From NCBI GenBank assembly GCA_946056345.1, contig CAMGJH010000009.1:1-10358 (forward strand): DNA of 10,358 bases, in the 5' to 3' direction. The notes below the pieces were generated by a model. The model did no database searches, was not told the DNA's origin, and saw only the letters and a list, made by a program, of their open reading frames with translations. Source of the stretch: an uncultured Lentisphaeraceae bacterium. Its GTDB lineage: Bacteria; Verrucomicrobiota; Kiritimatiellia; RFP12; DVOR01. Made by a program: the position numbers and the translations under genes. Each line of letters begins with the position of its first letter. Positions within the stretch are counted from its first letter, which is position 1. This document shows, one piece after another, positions 1-10,238 of the stretch.

Positions 1-34
1 GGCTGTTGTTGCACGGTTGTTTCCGCGAAGTTGT

Positions 35-73
35 CCGTCGCGGCACGCGCGCTAGCAGCTAACCGCTAACAGC
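35..73 (+). repeat. Heptad repeat element, copy A (GCTAACN x3 with GC-rich leader)
   Basis: Positions 51-71 read as three back-to-back seven-base units, GCTAGCA, GCTAACC and GCTAACA. They are preceded by a GC-rich leader (35-50). The leader plus the first four bases of the array (35-54) recurs without mismatch, as the reverse complement, at 9975-9994. The whole 42-73 stretch recurs in direct orientation at 10185-10212 with a four-base deletion and two substitutions. This is a dispersed intergenic repeat family; I do not recognise a named family. It lies just upstream of the trmB promoter. Confidence 0.75.
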
Positions 74-113
74 CATCCGCTCGCTCGCCGGTATGGCGGG
101 GGCGCGGCGGGTG

Positions 114-122
114 TGGTATGAT
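114..122 (+). promoter_or_regulatory. Extended -10 promoter of trmB, probably giving a leaderless mRNA
   Basis: TGG-TATGAT is a good extended -10 element (TGN followed by a one-mismatch TATAAT). No convincing -35 box is visible about 17 bases upstream, which is usual for extended -10 promoters. With the hexamer at 117-122, transcription would start at about position 129, exactly on the ATG of trmB. The 14 bases 109-122 match 8868-8881, upstream of the DUF1275 gene, at 12 positions, which supports a shared promoter type. The element is inferred from sequence only. Confidence 0.55.
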
Positions 123-128
123 GTGCGT

Positions 129-767
129 ATGAATGAGTTACTTGCCTACGTTTATGAGATGAAGGCGGAGGATCGGACCTTTGACTTTGGGTCGGTCTTT
201 CCGGTTGGTGCGCCGTTGGAGCTGGAGATTGGTTGCGGGAATGGTCGCTTTTTGGCGGCGAATGCAGCCAAGCATCCGGAGCGGTGTTATTTGGGGGTGG
301 AGCGGATGATGGAGCGGCTGCGGCGATGCTCCAAGAAGGCGCAGCAGGGGGCGTTGAACAACCTGGCCTTTGTGCGTGTGGAGGCGGGGCGGTTCGTGCG
401 GGAGGTGGTGCCGGATGGGTCGATTTCGGCCTTCTATCTCTTCTTCCCGGACCCGTGGCCGAAGCGGCGGCACCACAAGAATCGCTTCTTCCAGCCGGAG
501 ATGTGTTCGGTGCTGGCGCGGATTTTGGTCCCCGGCGGCAAGGTCTATATTTCGACGGACCACGCGGACTACTTTGGCGAGATGGAGCGTTATCTCTCGG
601 CGGATGTGCGTTTTGAGGCGATTGAGCCGTTGGTGCGCGCGGAGGACGAGCAGACGGACTTCGAGCGGCTCTTCCTCTCCAAGGGTGAGCCGATCTACAG
701 CTGTGCGTTTCAACTGCGGGCGGAGTCGACAACGCGCGTTCCGCGACAGGCAGACTCGGCGCCTTGA
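129..767 (+). CDS. trmB: tRNA (guanine-N7-)-methyltransferase TrmB
   Basis: Predicted 212-residue SAM-dependent methyltransferase that makes m7G at position 46 in the variable loop of tRNAs. The Rossmann-fold SAM motif LEIGCGNGRF is at residues 32-41. The family signature FFPDPWPKRRHHKNR is at about 105-119; its Asp and Lys/Arg residues belong to the catalytic and tRNA-binding region. Near the C-terminus, TDFERLF followed by KGEPIY matches the usual TrmB ending (T-x-[FY]-E-x-x-F). Length is typical of the family. An in-frame ATG at 93 would add 12 residues, but the likely -10 box (117-122) would then lie inside the gene, so 129 is preferred. No Shine-Dalgarno precedes 129, which fits leaderless translation. 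The stop is 46 bases before recC, so co-transcription with the repair genes is plausible. Third codon positions are strongly G-rich, as in most of recC. Confidence 0.93.
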   Translation: MNELLAYVYEMKAEDRTFDFGSVFPVGAPLELEIGCGNGRFLAANAAKHPERCYLGVERMMERLRRCSKKAQQGALNNLAFVRVEAGRFVREVVPDGSISAFYLFFPDPWPKRRHHKNRFFQPEMCSVLARILVPGGKVYISTDHADYFGEMERYLSADVRFEAIEPLVRAEDEQTDFERLFLSKGEPIYSCAFQLRAESTTRVPRQADSAP

Positions 768-802
768 GGTTGATTGGAACTCGGGTGTGTTCACTAGGTG
801 AT

Positions 803-808
803 GGAGGA
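803..808 (+). promoter_or_regulatory. Ribosome binding site of recC
   Basis: GGAGGA ends five bases before the ATG at 814. This strong Shine-Dalgarno fixes the recC start even though the resulting protein carries about 20 more N-terminal residues than E. coli RecC. Confidence 0.75.
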
Positions 809-813
809 GAAGG

Positions 814-3800
814 ATGTCTGAAGGCCCTGGGTCAGTTCGGTGCGGTGTGAGAGAACCTGTCGACCCGTCTGCGCCCGCTACTGTCTTTTGGAGCGACCGG
901 CTGGAGGTGTTGGCCGAGGGGCTCTTCCAGTGTTGGGAGGCGTGCACGGCGAGAGATCCCTTCGCGCAGTTCTGCGTGGTGGTGGGGGACTTGGCCACGC
1001 GCAACTGGCTGCAGCACACCTTTCTGATGCATCGGCGAGCGGCGAAGCGGCAGATTTGGGCCAACGTGGTCTTTGTGCCGATTGCCGAGTTCGTCAACGA
1101 TTGGCTGGCGGCGCAGGTCCATCAGCAAATCGGTGCGCGCCAGGCGGCCGAACATCCCTACGCCAAGGGGGTCTTGGCTTGGCGTATCGAGGCGATCTTG
1201 CGCGACCACGGGGGTGAGGCGCCCTTTGAGCCCTTGCAACGCTACCTGTCGGGCGATGCGCCCGAGCACGTGGCGCGTAAGCGCTATGCGCTGGCAGTGC
1301 AGTTGGCCGAGCTCTTTGATGGCTATCTGGCCGCGCGTTACGCGATGTTGCGGCGGTGGGAGCAGGGGCAGCGAGCGCCGAGCGAGGAGCCGTGGCAGGT
1401 GGCGCTCTATCAACTCCTGGCGCGGGAGGCACCGGGCACCTACGCGAAGGATTACGAGGCGGCCTTGGGAGCGGAGGCGGATCCCGAGCGGGCCTTTGCT
1501 GCGGGCTTTCCGCGTTATGCGGGCGTGGCGGTCTTTGATGTGTCGGTGGCGCCTTGGCCGTATCTGAAGATGGTTGCGCAGATCTCGCGCGTGCTGCCGA
1601 CCACGTGGTGGAACTTTAACCCCTCTCAGGCGTACTGGCTGGAGGACCCGACCAAACGCCAGGCAACGCGTGACTTTGCCCGGCAGTTGACGCAGGCGCT
1701 GATGGATGGCGGGGAGTTGCCCGAAGCGGAGGCAAGCTTCCCGATGCCGGAGTCGCGGTTGCTGGGGGCGTTGGGCGCTGGGGGGCGGGCTGTCTTGGCT
1801 GCCGAACTGGAGATGACGGGCTTTGCTCCGCAGTGGTTGGGCGACGCGGAGGAGCCCTTTGCGAGCCTTGCGGCGAGCGCGCCGGAGATTCACGCTTGCC
1901 CCGGGCCCCGACGTGAATTGGAGGCGGCCAAGGAGGCGATGCATCGCTTCTTCGCTAACCATCCGCAGGCGCAACCGTGCGACGCGTTGCTGCTGTGTGC
2001 CGATTGGCAGACTTACGCGCCGTTGGTTGAGGCGGTCTTTATGGGCGGTGCGGAGGGGCAGATACCGATTCAGCTGGCGCAGGGGACGCGCAGCGAGAGC
2101 GCAATGGTCCAGGCGTGGGAGCAGCTGCTCGCCTTCCGGGACAATCGCTTTGAGGTGAGCGCTGTCTTCGCACTTTTGGGGTGCCCGGAGGTGCGGCTGC
2201 GCTCTGGGTTGGCTTTCGACGAGGTGGGCACGCTGCGCGAGATGGTGCAGCAGAATAACCTGCACTGGGGCTTCGACGCGGCCGATGTGGCCCGGACGCT
2301 GCATCAAGCGCCCGAGGACGCGCCCGATGAGGCGCAGATGCCCTTCACCTGGCGGCGGGGGTTGGACCGCTTTGTGGTCGATGCCCTCTACGGTCCGCGC
2401 GAGGGGGTGGGGGAGATGGTGGAGCTCGCCGGGTTGGGGGCCATTCTGCCAGTTGGGGAGGTGGAGGGAGCGCGCGCCCAGAGCGTTGGGAAGTTGGCGG
2501 GATTTGTTGAGGCGCTTGCGCGTCTGCGGCAGACCTTGCAGGGCGAGCGCACGGCCGAGGCGTGGCAGGAGGTGCTACTGAAGGCGTTGGAGAACTTCTA
2601 TTTGGCCGACGAGGGCGAGGCGTTGGTGGAGGCCAATGCTATCCGCCGCGCCATCGTTTCGACCACGCGCGAGATGCTGGTGGCCCGGAGCGTGGCGAAG
2701 CGTCAGATCGAGTGTGTGCCTGGGGAAGTGGTCTGTCAGGCCGTTCTGCGTGCGATAAAAGGGGCCTTCCGAGGCACCTCGGCGCCGGGCAACGCGGTGC
2801 GGGTGGCGCCGCTTACGCCGGGGGCTGCCGTGCCGGCGAAGTTCGTCTGGATTTGCGGCCTGAATGATGGCACCTTCCCTCGGGCCGACTTCAAGCCGAA
2901 CTTCGACTTGGTTTGGCGCAAGCCTTCGCTCTTTGAGGTGAGCGAGCGCGAGGTGGATGGCTATGCCTTCTTGAAGGCGGTGCTCGGCGCGCGAGAGAAG
3001 TTGGGGCTGAGTTATGTGGGGGTGGATGCGCAAAGCCAGAAGAAGATACCGGCTTCGATTTTTCTGCTGGATGTCGAGGATTGGTTGAAGGCGTCCGGGG
3101 TGCCTTACACCTGCTTCACCCACCCGCTGCACGCGCACTCTCCGCGTTACTTTCTTCCGTCCGCGGCAGCGAACGAGGCCCCCTTGCCAGTGGCCTTCTC
3201 GGCGGTCAACCGCGAGATTGCCGAGCGGCTCTGTGCCGAGGCTGCCCCCGAGTCCGCGCCAGAGGTGGTACCCTTCGCCTTCGCGCCCAGGCAGGAGCGG
3301 AAAATCGCCTTGGAGGACTTGGCCGCCTTCTACGCCCATCCGTGCCAGGCAATTGCGCGTAAGCGCTTGAACCTCTCGCCGCCGCGCGTGGATCAGGCCG
3401 CGTTGAGCGACGAGGATGCGATGGCGGTCTCGCCCTCGAAGTCAATCGTTAGCCAGAACCTCTTGCAGCACAAGGCTTTGATGGGCGAAAAGTTGCTCGT
3501 GCCACGTCTGCGCGAGGAGGGCTGTTCCCTCAGCAAGCAGGAGATACAAGAGACGCTTGAGCAGCTTTCTGCCGAGTATGGGGTGATGCCCTTGCGCTAC
3601 TCCGACAAGGCCTGCAAGCCCTTCTCAACGGACCTCTCGCTGCCGGAGGCGGCGCGCAGATGGTATGCCGAAGGGAAAGCGTGCGACGTGACGCAGGAGG
3701 TGATGGCGGCCGGGCAGCCGGTGACGGTGACCGGGCAGGTGAAGTTGGTGGCGCTTGAGACCACTGGGGTGGGGGAGCTGGCGCATCTCTTCCGCTTTGG

Positions 3801-4107
3801 TCAGCGTTGGAAGGTGGACGAAGCGGAAGAACGCGCGGCCTGGGTCTTTCATGTGGCCGGACACGCGGCCGGACAGCGTTTCGCAACGGTGATGATGGGG
3901 CTCAACCGTAGCCCGGCGCAGGTCTTTCCCCCGATGGAACAGGCCGCGGCCCAAGCCGTGCTTGCGGCGCTGGTGGCCCAGGCCTTCAAGCCCTGCCCCT
4001 TCACCTTGAGCCTGGCGATGGACTACGCCAAGGATAAACCGAGCGCAGACCTCCTCGCAGCGCTGCAAATGCCACCGCCGTGGAAGACCGTGGAGAAGAA
4101 GCTCTAG
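814..4107 (+). CDS. recC: Exodeoxyribonuclease V gamma subunit RecC
   Basis: Predicted 1,097-residue scaffold and Chi-scanning subunit of RecBCD, close to the 1,122 residues of E. coli RecC. RecC has the fold of a helicase fused to a nuclease but has lost both activities; it splits the duplex and feeds the strands to RecB and RecD. Visible family landmarks in order: the N-terminal FWSDRLEVL (25-33, compare YHSNRLDVL in E. coli), a WLQ segment a little later, the middle block around LLGCPEVR, TWRRGLDR, then WICGLNDGTFPR (679-690, compare GMNDGVYPR), and DLAAFYAHP (835-843, compare QLVDFWRHP) at the start of the C-terminal nuclease-like domain. There is no Walker A motif, as expected for RecC. 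recB follows after 13 bases. The first ~3 kb is strongly G-rich on the coding strand; the last ~200 bases are not (see findings). Identification is by motif comparison from memory, not a search. Confidence 0.95.
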   Translation: MSEGPGSVRCGVREPVDPSAPATVFWSDRLEVLAEGLFQCWEACTARDPFAQFCVVVGDLATRNWLQHTFLMHRRAAKRQIWANVVFVPIAEFVNDWLAAQVHQQIGARQAAEHPYAKGVLAWRIEAILRDHGGEAPFEPLQRYLSGDAPEHVARKRYALAVQLAELFDGYLAARYAMLRRWEQGQRAPSEEPWQVALYQLLAREAPGTYAKDYEAALGAEADPERAFAAGFPRYAGVAVFDVSVAPWPYLKMVAQISRVLPTTWWNFNPSQAYWLEDPTKRQATRDFARQLTQALMDGGELPEAEASFPMPESRLLGALGAGGRAVLAAELEMTGFAPQWLGDAEEPFASLAASAPEIHACPGPRRELEAAKEAMHRFFANHPQAQPCDALLLCADWQTYAPLVEAVFMGGAEGQIPIQLAQGTRSESAMVQAWEQLLAFRDNRFEVSAVFALLGCPEVRLRSGLAFDEVGTLREMVQQNNLHWGFDAADVARTLHQAPEDAPDEAQMPFTWRRGLDRFVVDALYGPREGVGEMVELAGLGAILPVGEVEGARAQSVGKLAGFVEALARLRQTLQGERTAEAWQEVLLKALENFYLADEGEALVEANAIRRAIVSTTREMLVARSVAKRQIECVPGEVVCQAVLRAIKGAFRGTSAPGNAVRVAPLTPGAAVPAKFVWICGLNDGTFPRADFKPNFDLVWRKPSLFEVSEREVDGYAFLKAVLGAREKLGLSYVGVDAQSQKKIPASIFLLDVEDWLKASGVPYTCFTHPLHAHSPRYFLPSAAANEAPLPVAFSAVNREIAERLCAEAAPESAPEVVPFAFAPRQERKIALEDLAAFYAHPCQAIARKRLNLSPPRVDQAALSDEDAMAVSPSKSIVSQNLLQHKALMGEKLLVPRLREEGCSLSKQEIQETLEQLSAEYGVMPLRYSDKACKPFSTDLSLPEAARRWYAEGKACDVTQEVMAAGQPVTVTGQVKLVALETTGVGELAHLFRFGQRWKVDEAEERAAWVFHVAGHAAGQRFATVMMGLNRSPAQVFPPMEQAAAQAVLAALVAQAFKPCPFTLSLAMDYAKDKPSADLLAALQMPPPWKTVEKKL

Positions 4108-4120
4108 AAAGCGAGCGCGT

Positions 4121-7293
<3,173 letters not shown>

Positions 7294-7297
<4 letters not shown>

Positions 7298-8844
7298 TCG
7301 CTGCTGTTCGCAACCTGGTTCTCCGCATAACCGGCAAAGACGAAATCATCGCCAACCGTTGCGCCGAGCTCTTGCGCGAGTTGGCCGACGGCCACATCTG
7401 CGCGCCGATTGCCCCGGCTGACTGCGACCGGATGGCCGCCGTTCGCGGCCTCCTGGCCAATCTCGGCGAGGACGATCCCGAGCCCGGCGCGGTCCGTACC
7501 CTCTTCGTGGCCCGGCGCGGTCTGCTCTACACGCGGCGCAATTGGCTCTACGAGCGCACCCTCCGCCACTACCTGCGCGCCTTGCCCCCCGCCCAGCCCC
7601 TCGAAGCCACCGCCGCTTTGCCGGACACGCCCTTCTATCAGTCGCTACGCCTGGAACAGCGCACCGCCGTCCTCACCCTCGCCGCCAACCGCTTTACCAT
7701 CCTCACTGGCGGCCCCGGCACTGGCAAGACCCACACCCTCGCCCGAGCCGTCGCCTGGATTCGCGAGCACGAGCCGACCTTGCGTCTAGGTCTGGCCGCC
7801 CCCACGGGAAAGGCCGCCGCGCGAATGACCGAGGCGATGGCGGGGGCCTTGCAGGGTGGGGGAGCCACCAAGGCAACTACCCTCCACACCCTCTTGGGAA
7901 GCACCGCCAACGGGGTCACCTTCCGCCACAACCGCGAAAATCCCCTCCCCCTCGATTGGCTGATTGTCGACGAGGCCAGTATGATCGACCTGCCGCTGAT
8001 GGCAAAACTCCTCGACGCGCTCCCCGACGGTTGCCGCCTGACCCTGGTGGGCGATGTCGACCAGCTCGCCTCCGTCGAACGCGGCCGCGTCTTGGGCGAC
8101 CTCTGCCGTCTGCCGGGTATCAGCCTCTGTCGCCTCCGCCAAAGCACCCGCTTTCCCGCCGACGGCGAGATTGCCCGCCTGGCTCAAGCCGTCAACACCG
8201 GAGACCCCGAGGCCGCCCTCGATCTCCTCGCCACCCCCACCGAGATCCTGCACTACCACGACCTGGCCGGTCTTTCGCCCTTCCAGCCGGCCCAGTGGCC
8301 CGACTTCTTTGCGCGTCTACGCCAAGGCTTTGCCGCCTTCGCCGCCGCCCGTACCCCCGAAGAGGCCCTGGCGCACCTCAACGATTGCCGCCTCCTCTGC
8401 GCCCTGCGCCACGGTCCATACGGCTACGAGCAACTCAACGAAACCGTCAAGGCCCTTCTCGGTCTCTCCGCCCCGCAGCCAGTGATGATTACCCAAAACG
8501 ACCACGCCCTCGGCGTGGCCAATGGCGATGTGGGCGTGGTAATGCCCTTCGAGCCCGACCGCCTCTACCTACCGGGCACCGCCGGCCCGCGCGCCATCCG
8601 CCGGGCCTTCCTCCCCGCCACCGAGATGGCCTATGCCACCACCGTTCACAAGTCGCAAGGCTCCGAGTTCACCGATGTGCTCATCCTCCTGCCGCCCGAT
8701 GCCGACTCGCCGCTCCTGACGCGCGAGATCCTCTACACCGCAATCACCCGCACCAAACGCTCCATCCACCTCTATGCCGGCGAAAGCGCCATCCGCCGTT
8801 GCTGCCTCAAGCGTATCGAGCGCCTCTCCGGCCTGGACGCCTAA
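7294..8844 (+). CDS. recD: Exodeoxyribonuclease V alpha subunit RecD
   Basis: Predicted 516-residue superfamily 1B helicase, moving 5'-3' as the faster motor of RecBCD and controlling nuclease behaviour. Motifs: GGPGTGKT Walker A (139-146), APTGKAA (motif Ia, shortly after), IVDEASM Walker B (Asp226-Glu227), VGDVDQLASV (252-261), the Q-x-x-RF element (RQSTRF), the NDHALGVANGD segment, TTVHKSQGSE motif V (449-458) and YTAITRTK motif VI (481-488). It is shorter than E. coli RecD (608) mainly in the N-terminal RecC-contact domain and inter-motif loops. The conserved CALRHGPYGYEQLNE block matches CAVREGPFG-type sequence of RecD rather than the longer RecD2 proteins, and the location directly after recB agrees. 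Third codon positions are strongly C-rich, opposite to trmB and early recC. Confidence 0.95.
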
Positions 8845-8872
8845 CGCGCGCGCTGAGCGCCGGAGCTGCGTG

Positions 8873-8881
8873 TGCTATGAT
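8873..8881 (+). promoter_or_regulatory. Extended -10 promoter of the DUF1275 gene
   Basis: TGC-TATGAT is an extended -10 element in the 78-base gap after recD. Transcription would start near 8888, leaving a leader of about 35 bases. The surrounding 14 bases closely match the trmB promoter (two differences). No clear -35 box or recD terminator is visible in the gap, so read-through from recD remains possible. Confidence 0.55.
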
Positions 8882-8911
8882 AGTGGCCCTGTATGCGGTA
8901 ATAGGCAGAGA

Positions 8912-8919
8912 AAGGTGAG
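8912..8919 (+). promoter_or_regulatory. Ribosome binding site of the DUF1275 gene
   Basis: AAGGTGAG (core AGGTGA, 8913-8918) lies just before the ATG at 8923. The next in-frame ATG (8941) has no comparable site, so 8923 is the better start. Confidence 0.6.
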
Positions 8920-8922
8920 CGT

Positions 8923-9597
8923 ATGATACAACCACGGCAAATGTCGGATTCCTTTCGGGTCGGGGCCCTCTTGGCCTGTACAGGCGGATTTTTGGATGCC
9001 TTTACCTACCTTGTCCACGGTGGCGTCTTTGCCAATGCGCAGACCGGCAATGTTGTTCTGCTAGGCCTCCACCTGGCCCACGGCAATCTGCGGCAAGCCC
9101 TTCACTACTTCCTGCCAATTTTGGCCTTTGCCGGCGGCGTATTTCTGGCCCAAGAGATCCGCAGAGTAGGGGACGGCTGGCACCACTTCCATTGGCGACA
9201 AGGCGTTCTGCTCCTGGAAGTCGGGCTTCTCGCCCTTTGCCTCTGTGCCGACCGCGGTCAGGCTGATGCCTGGGTCAACATTACCGTCTCCTTCATCTGT
9301 TCTTTGCAAGTCCAGGCCTTTCGCAAAGTCCACGGCCACCCACTCGCCACCACGATGTGTACTGGCAACCTCCGCTCAACCGTTGAAGCGCTCATCGCCT
9401 GGCATCGAGACGGCGATCTCACCGCTCGTCAACGCGCAAGCCACACCCTTGGAATTGTCCTCTGCTTCCTCCTCGGAGCCGCCATCGGCGTCGCGTGTAT
9501 AGATGCCCTGCCTCAACACGCCGCTCTCGCCCTCCTGCTTCCCATCTCCTTCCTGCTGATTGCCCTGGCATTGCAATGCCGCGCTGCGCAGTAGGAG
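8923..9597 (+). CDS. DUF1275 (YoaK-family) integral membrane protein
   Basis: Predicted 224-codon reading frame including stop (223 residues; the last sense codon ends at 9594 and TAG is 9595-9597). The family is recognised from GGFLDAFTYL (21-30), GGVFANAQTGN (33-43) and the second block VSFICSLQVQAFRK (122-135) with GHPLATTMCTGNLRS (138-152). It is very hydrophobic, with roughly six likely membrane segments (for example about 13-31, 62-77, 94-108, 118-132, 172-190 and 198-217). The two TGN motifs (41-43 and 147-149), each after a membrane segment, suggest an internal duplication of a three-helix unit. The molecular function of DUF1275/YoaK proteins is, to my knowledge, not established; transport is a guess only. 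It has its own promoter and is probably not functionally tied to recBCD. Confidence 0.9.
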
Positions 9598-9768
9598 CCC
9601 CCTAATTCCACCGCTCGATAGACTCTGATAGCCTGTTCACGCTTCCTGTCACCTGCTCAATCTCCCGAGCAAGTGAGAAAACTAAGCGTGTCGCATAATA
9701 TCGGTTCTACCGAATGTAGGGGCTTTCAAGGCCGAGAAGAGGGACCGCAAGCGGCAGCCCCAAAACGC

Positions 9769-9825
9769 ATCCGCCCCGGGTTCGAGGTCAACCCGGGCCT
9801 ACCTCGAGGTCAACCCGGGGCGGAT
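9769..9825. repeat. Palindromic CCCGGG unit 1 with perfect 14-base inverted ends
   Basis: The ends 9769-9782 (ATCCGCCCCGGGTT) and 9812-9825 (AACCCGGGGCGGAT) are perfect reverse complements, 29 bases apart. Inside are a further CCCGGG (9792-9797) and the ten-base palindrome ACCTCGAGGT (9801-9810). A 15-base direct repeat beginning CGAGGTCAACC occurs at 9783 and 9805. A folded RNA or cruciform would be very stable. On the leftward strand the hairpin is followed by GCGTTTT, a poor terminator tail; on the rightward strand there is no U-tract. Confidence 0.8.
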
Positions 9826-9837
9826 AAAAATGTAAAG

Positions 9838-9884
9838 CGGCCCGGGCTCAAAACAAACCCGGCCCGACCTCAAAGCGAACTAGG
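9838..9884. repeat. CCCGGG unit 2, degenerate
   Basis: CCCGGG at 9841 and CCCGGC at 9858 have the same 17-base spacing as the paired sites in the units on either side. The following ACCTCAAAGCGAAC resembles the ACCTCGAGGTCAAC of unit 1 with several substitutions. The inverted-repeat character is largely lost. It looks like a decayed member of the same array. Confidence 0.5.
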
Positions 9885-9934
9885 CCCGGGTCGAGGGTCA
9901 ACCCGGGCCTAGTTCGAGGCGAACCCGGGGCGGG
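9885..9934. repeat. CCCGGG unit 3, a diverged copy of unit 1
   Basis: Aligned without gaps, 9885-9934 matches 9775-9824 at 41 of 50 positions, an offset of exactly 110 bases. The three CCCGGG sites (9885, 9902, 9924) have the same 17 and 22 base spacings as in unit 1 (9775, 9792, 9814). The first two sites form a hairpin, CCCGGGT with ACCCGGG, around a nine-base loop. Confidence 0.75.
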
Positions 9935-9950
9935 TCGCTACGCTCCCAGT

Positions 9951-9994
9951 GGACAGCGGTTAGCAGTTAGCCGTTAGCGCGCGTGCCGCGACGG
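9951..9994 (-). repeat. Heptad repeat element, copy B (inverted)
   Basis: Read on the - strand, this has the same GC-rich leader as copy A followed by GCTAACG, GCTAACT and GCTAACC (9978 down to 9958). The 20 bases 9975-9994 are the exact reverse complement of 35-54. Sequence beyond 9994 also shows slight similarity to the bases before 35. The intact heptad phase with a different variable base in each unit shows this is a real tandem repeat. Confidence 0.75.
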
Positions 9995-10068
9995 AGGAAC
10001 TGACACTCCATTGGCCGGGCTTTCCACCTCCAGCGACAGCTTTCTCGTCTCTCGTCTAATGTCTATCG

Positions 10069-10122
10069 AAAAAGCAGCCCGGGGTGGGGCGCCTCTTTCC
10101 CCAGCCCATCCCCCACCCCGCT
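10069..10122 (-). terminator. Probable rho-independent terminator of the leftward helicase gene
   Basis: On the - strand, GGGGTGGGG (complement of 10111-10119) pairs with CCCCACCCC (complement of 10081-10089), nine G-C-rich pairs around a 21-base loop. The stem can be extended by AGC/GCT past a two-base bulge. It is followed by GCTGCTTTTT, whose five-T run is the complement of 10069-10073. It lies about 117 bases after the stop codon at 10239. The long loop and the bases between stem and T-run make it imperfect. Confidence 0.5.
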
Positions 10123-10184
10123 CCGGGCAAGTGCGCGTGCGGGCCGGTCCGGGGCGCACCTCCCCTACCCCCTTCGGCGCAGAG

Positions 10185-10212
10185 GGCACGCTAGCGGCTA
10201 ACCGCTAACGGC
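10185..10212 (+). repeat. Heptad repeat element, copy C (direct)
   Basis: GCTAGCG, GCTAACC and GCTAACG run from 10190 to 10210 after a shortened leader GGCAC. Compared with copy A at 42-73 it lacks four bases of leader and differs at two positions. TAGCGG and CCGCTA (10192-10207) can form a six-base stem around CTAA. It lies 26 bases from the end of the helicase gene. Confidence 0.7.
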
Positions 10213-10238
10213 AGTCAGCTGCCGGCACGCAGTGAGGA

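Larger units (their letters stand above)
9598..10238. other. Gene-free convergent intergenic region
   Basis: This 641-base stretch lies between the end of the + strand DUF1275 gene and the end of a - strand helicase gene. Open frames here (for example 9673-9912 and 10011-10208 on +) have no ribosome binding site, and one is built from the repeat array, so I do not call them. In 9598-9768 I see only a weak five-base stem (9654-9658 with 9667-9671). The rest holds the CCCGGG array, two heptad elements, a probable leftward terminator, and a small six-base stem GTGCGC/GCGCAC (10131-10136 with 10154-10159) of unknown meaning. No U-tract terminator for the DUF1275 gene is evident. Confidence 0.7.

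Noticed and set aside
138..1097. Long reverse-strand open frames over trmB, recC, recB and recD
   Set aside because: High GC content leaves antisense frames open. The + strand proteins carry complete family motifs, while the antisense products are low-complexity Arg/Pro-rich sequences.
7542..8918. 458-codon + strand frame overlapping recD
   Set aside because: It is the out-of-frame shadow of recD, very rich in Arg and Pro, while recD has all helicase motifs in the other frame.
9775..9797. tRNA T-arm-like sequence GGGTTCGAGGTCAACCC
   Set aside because: A stem with a seven-base loop containing TTCGA-like bases resembles a T-arm, but no acceptor, D or anticodon arms fit around it, and the same sequence recurs as part of the repeat array.
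9673..9912. 79-codon open frame in the intergenic region
   Set aside because: No ribosome binding site; most of its codons come from the CCCGGG array, giving repeated Pro-Gly stretches. It reflects the repeats, not a protein.
9769..9994. CRISPR array
   Set aside because: The repeat units are palindromic and diverged, there are no equal-length unique spacers, and no cas genes are present.
10011..10208. 65-codon open frame on the + strand
   Set aside because: It runs across the probable leftward terminator and into heptad copy C, and has no recognisable product or ribosome binding site.
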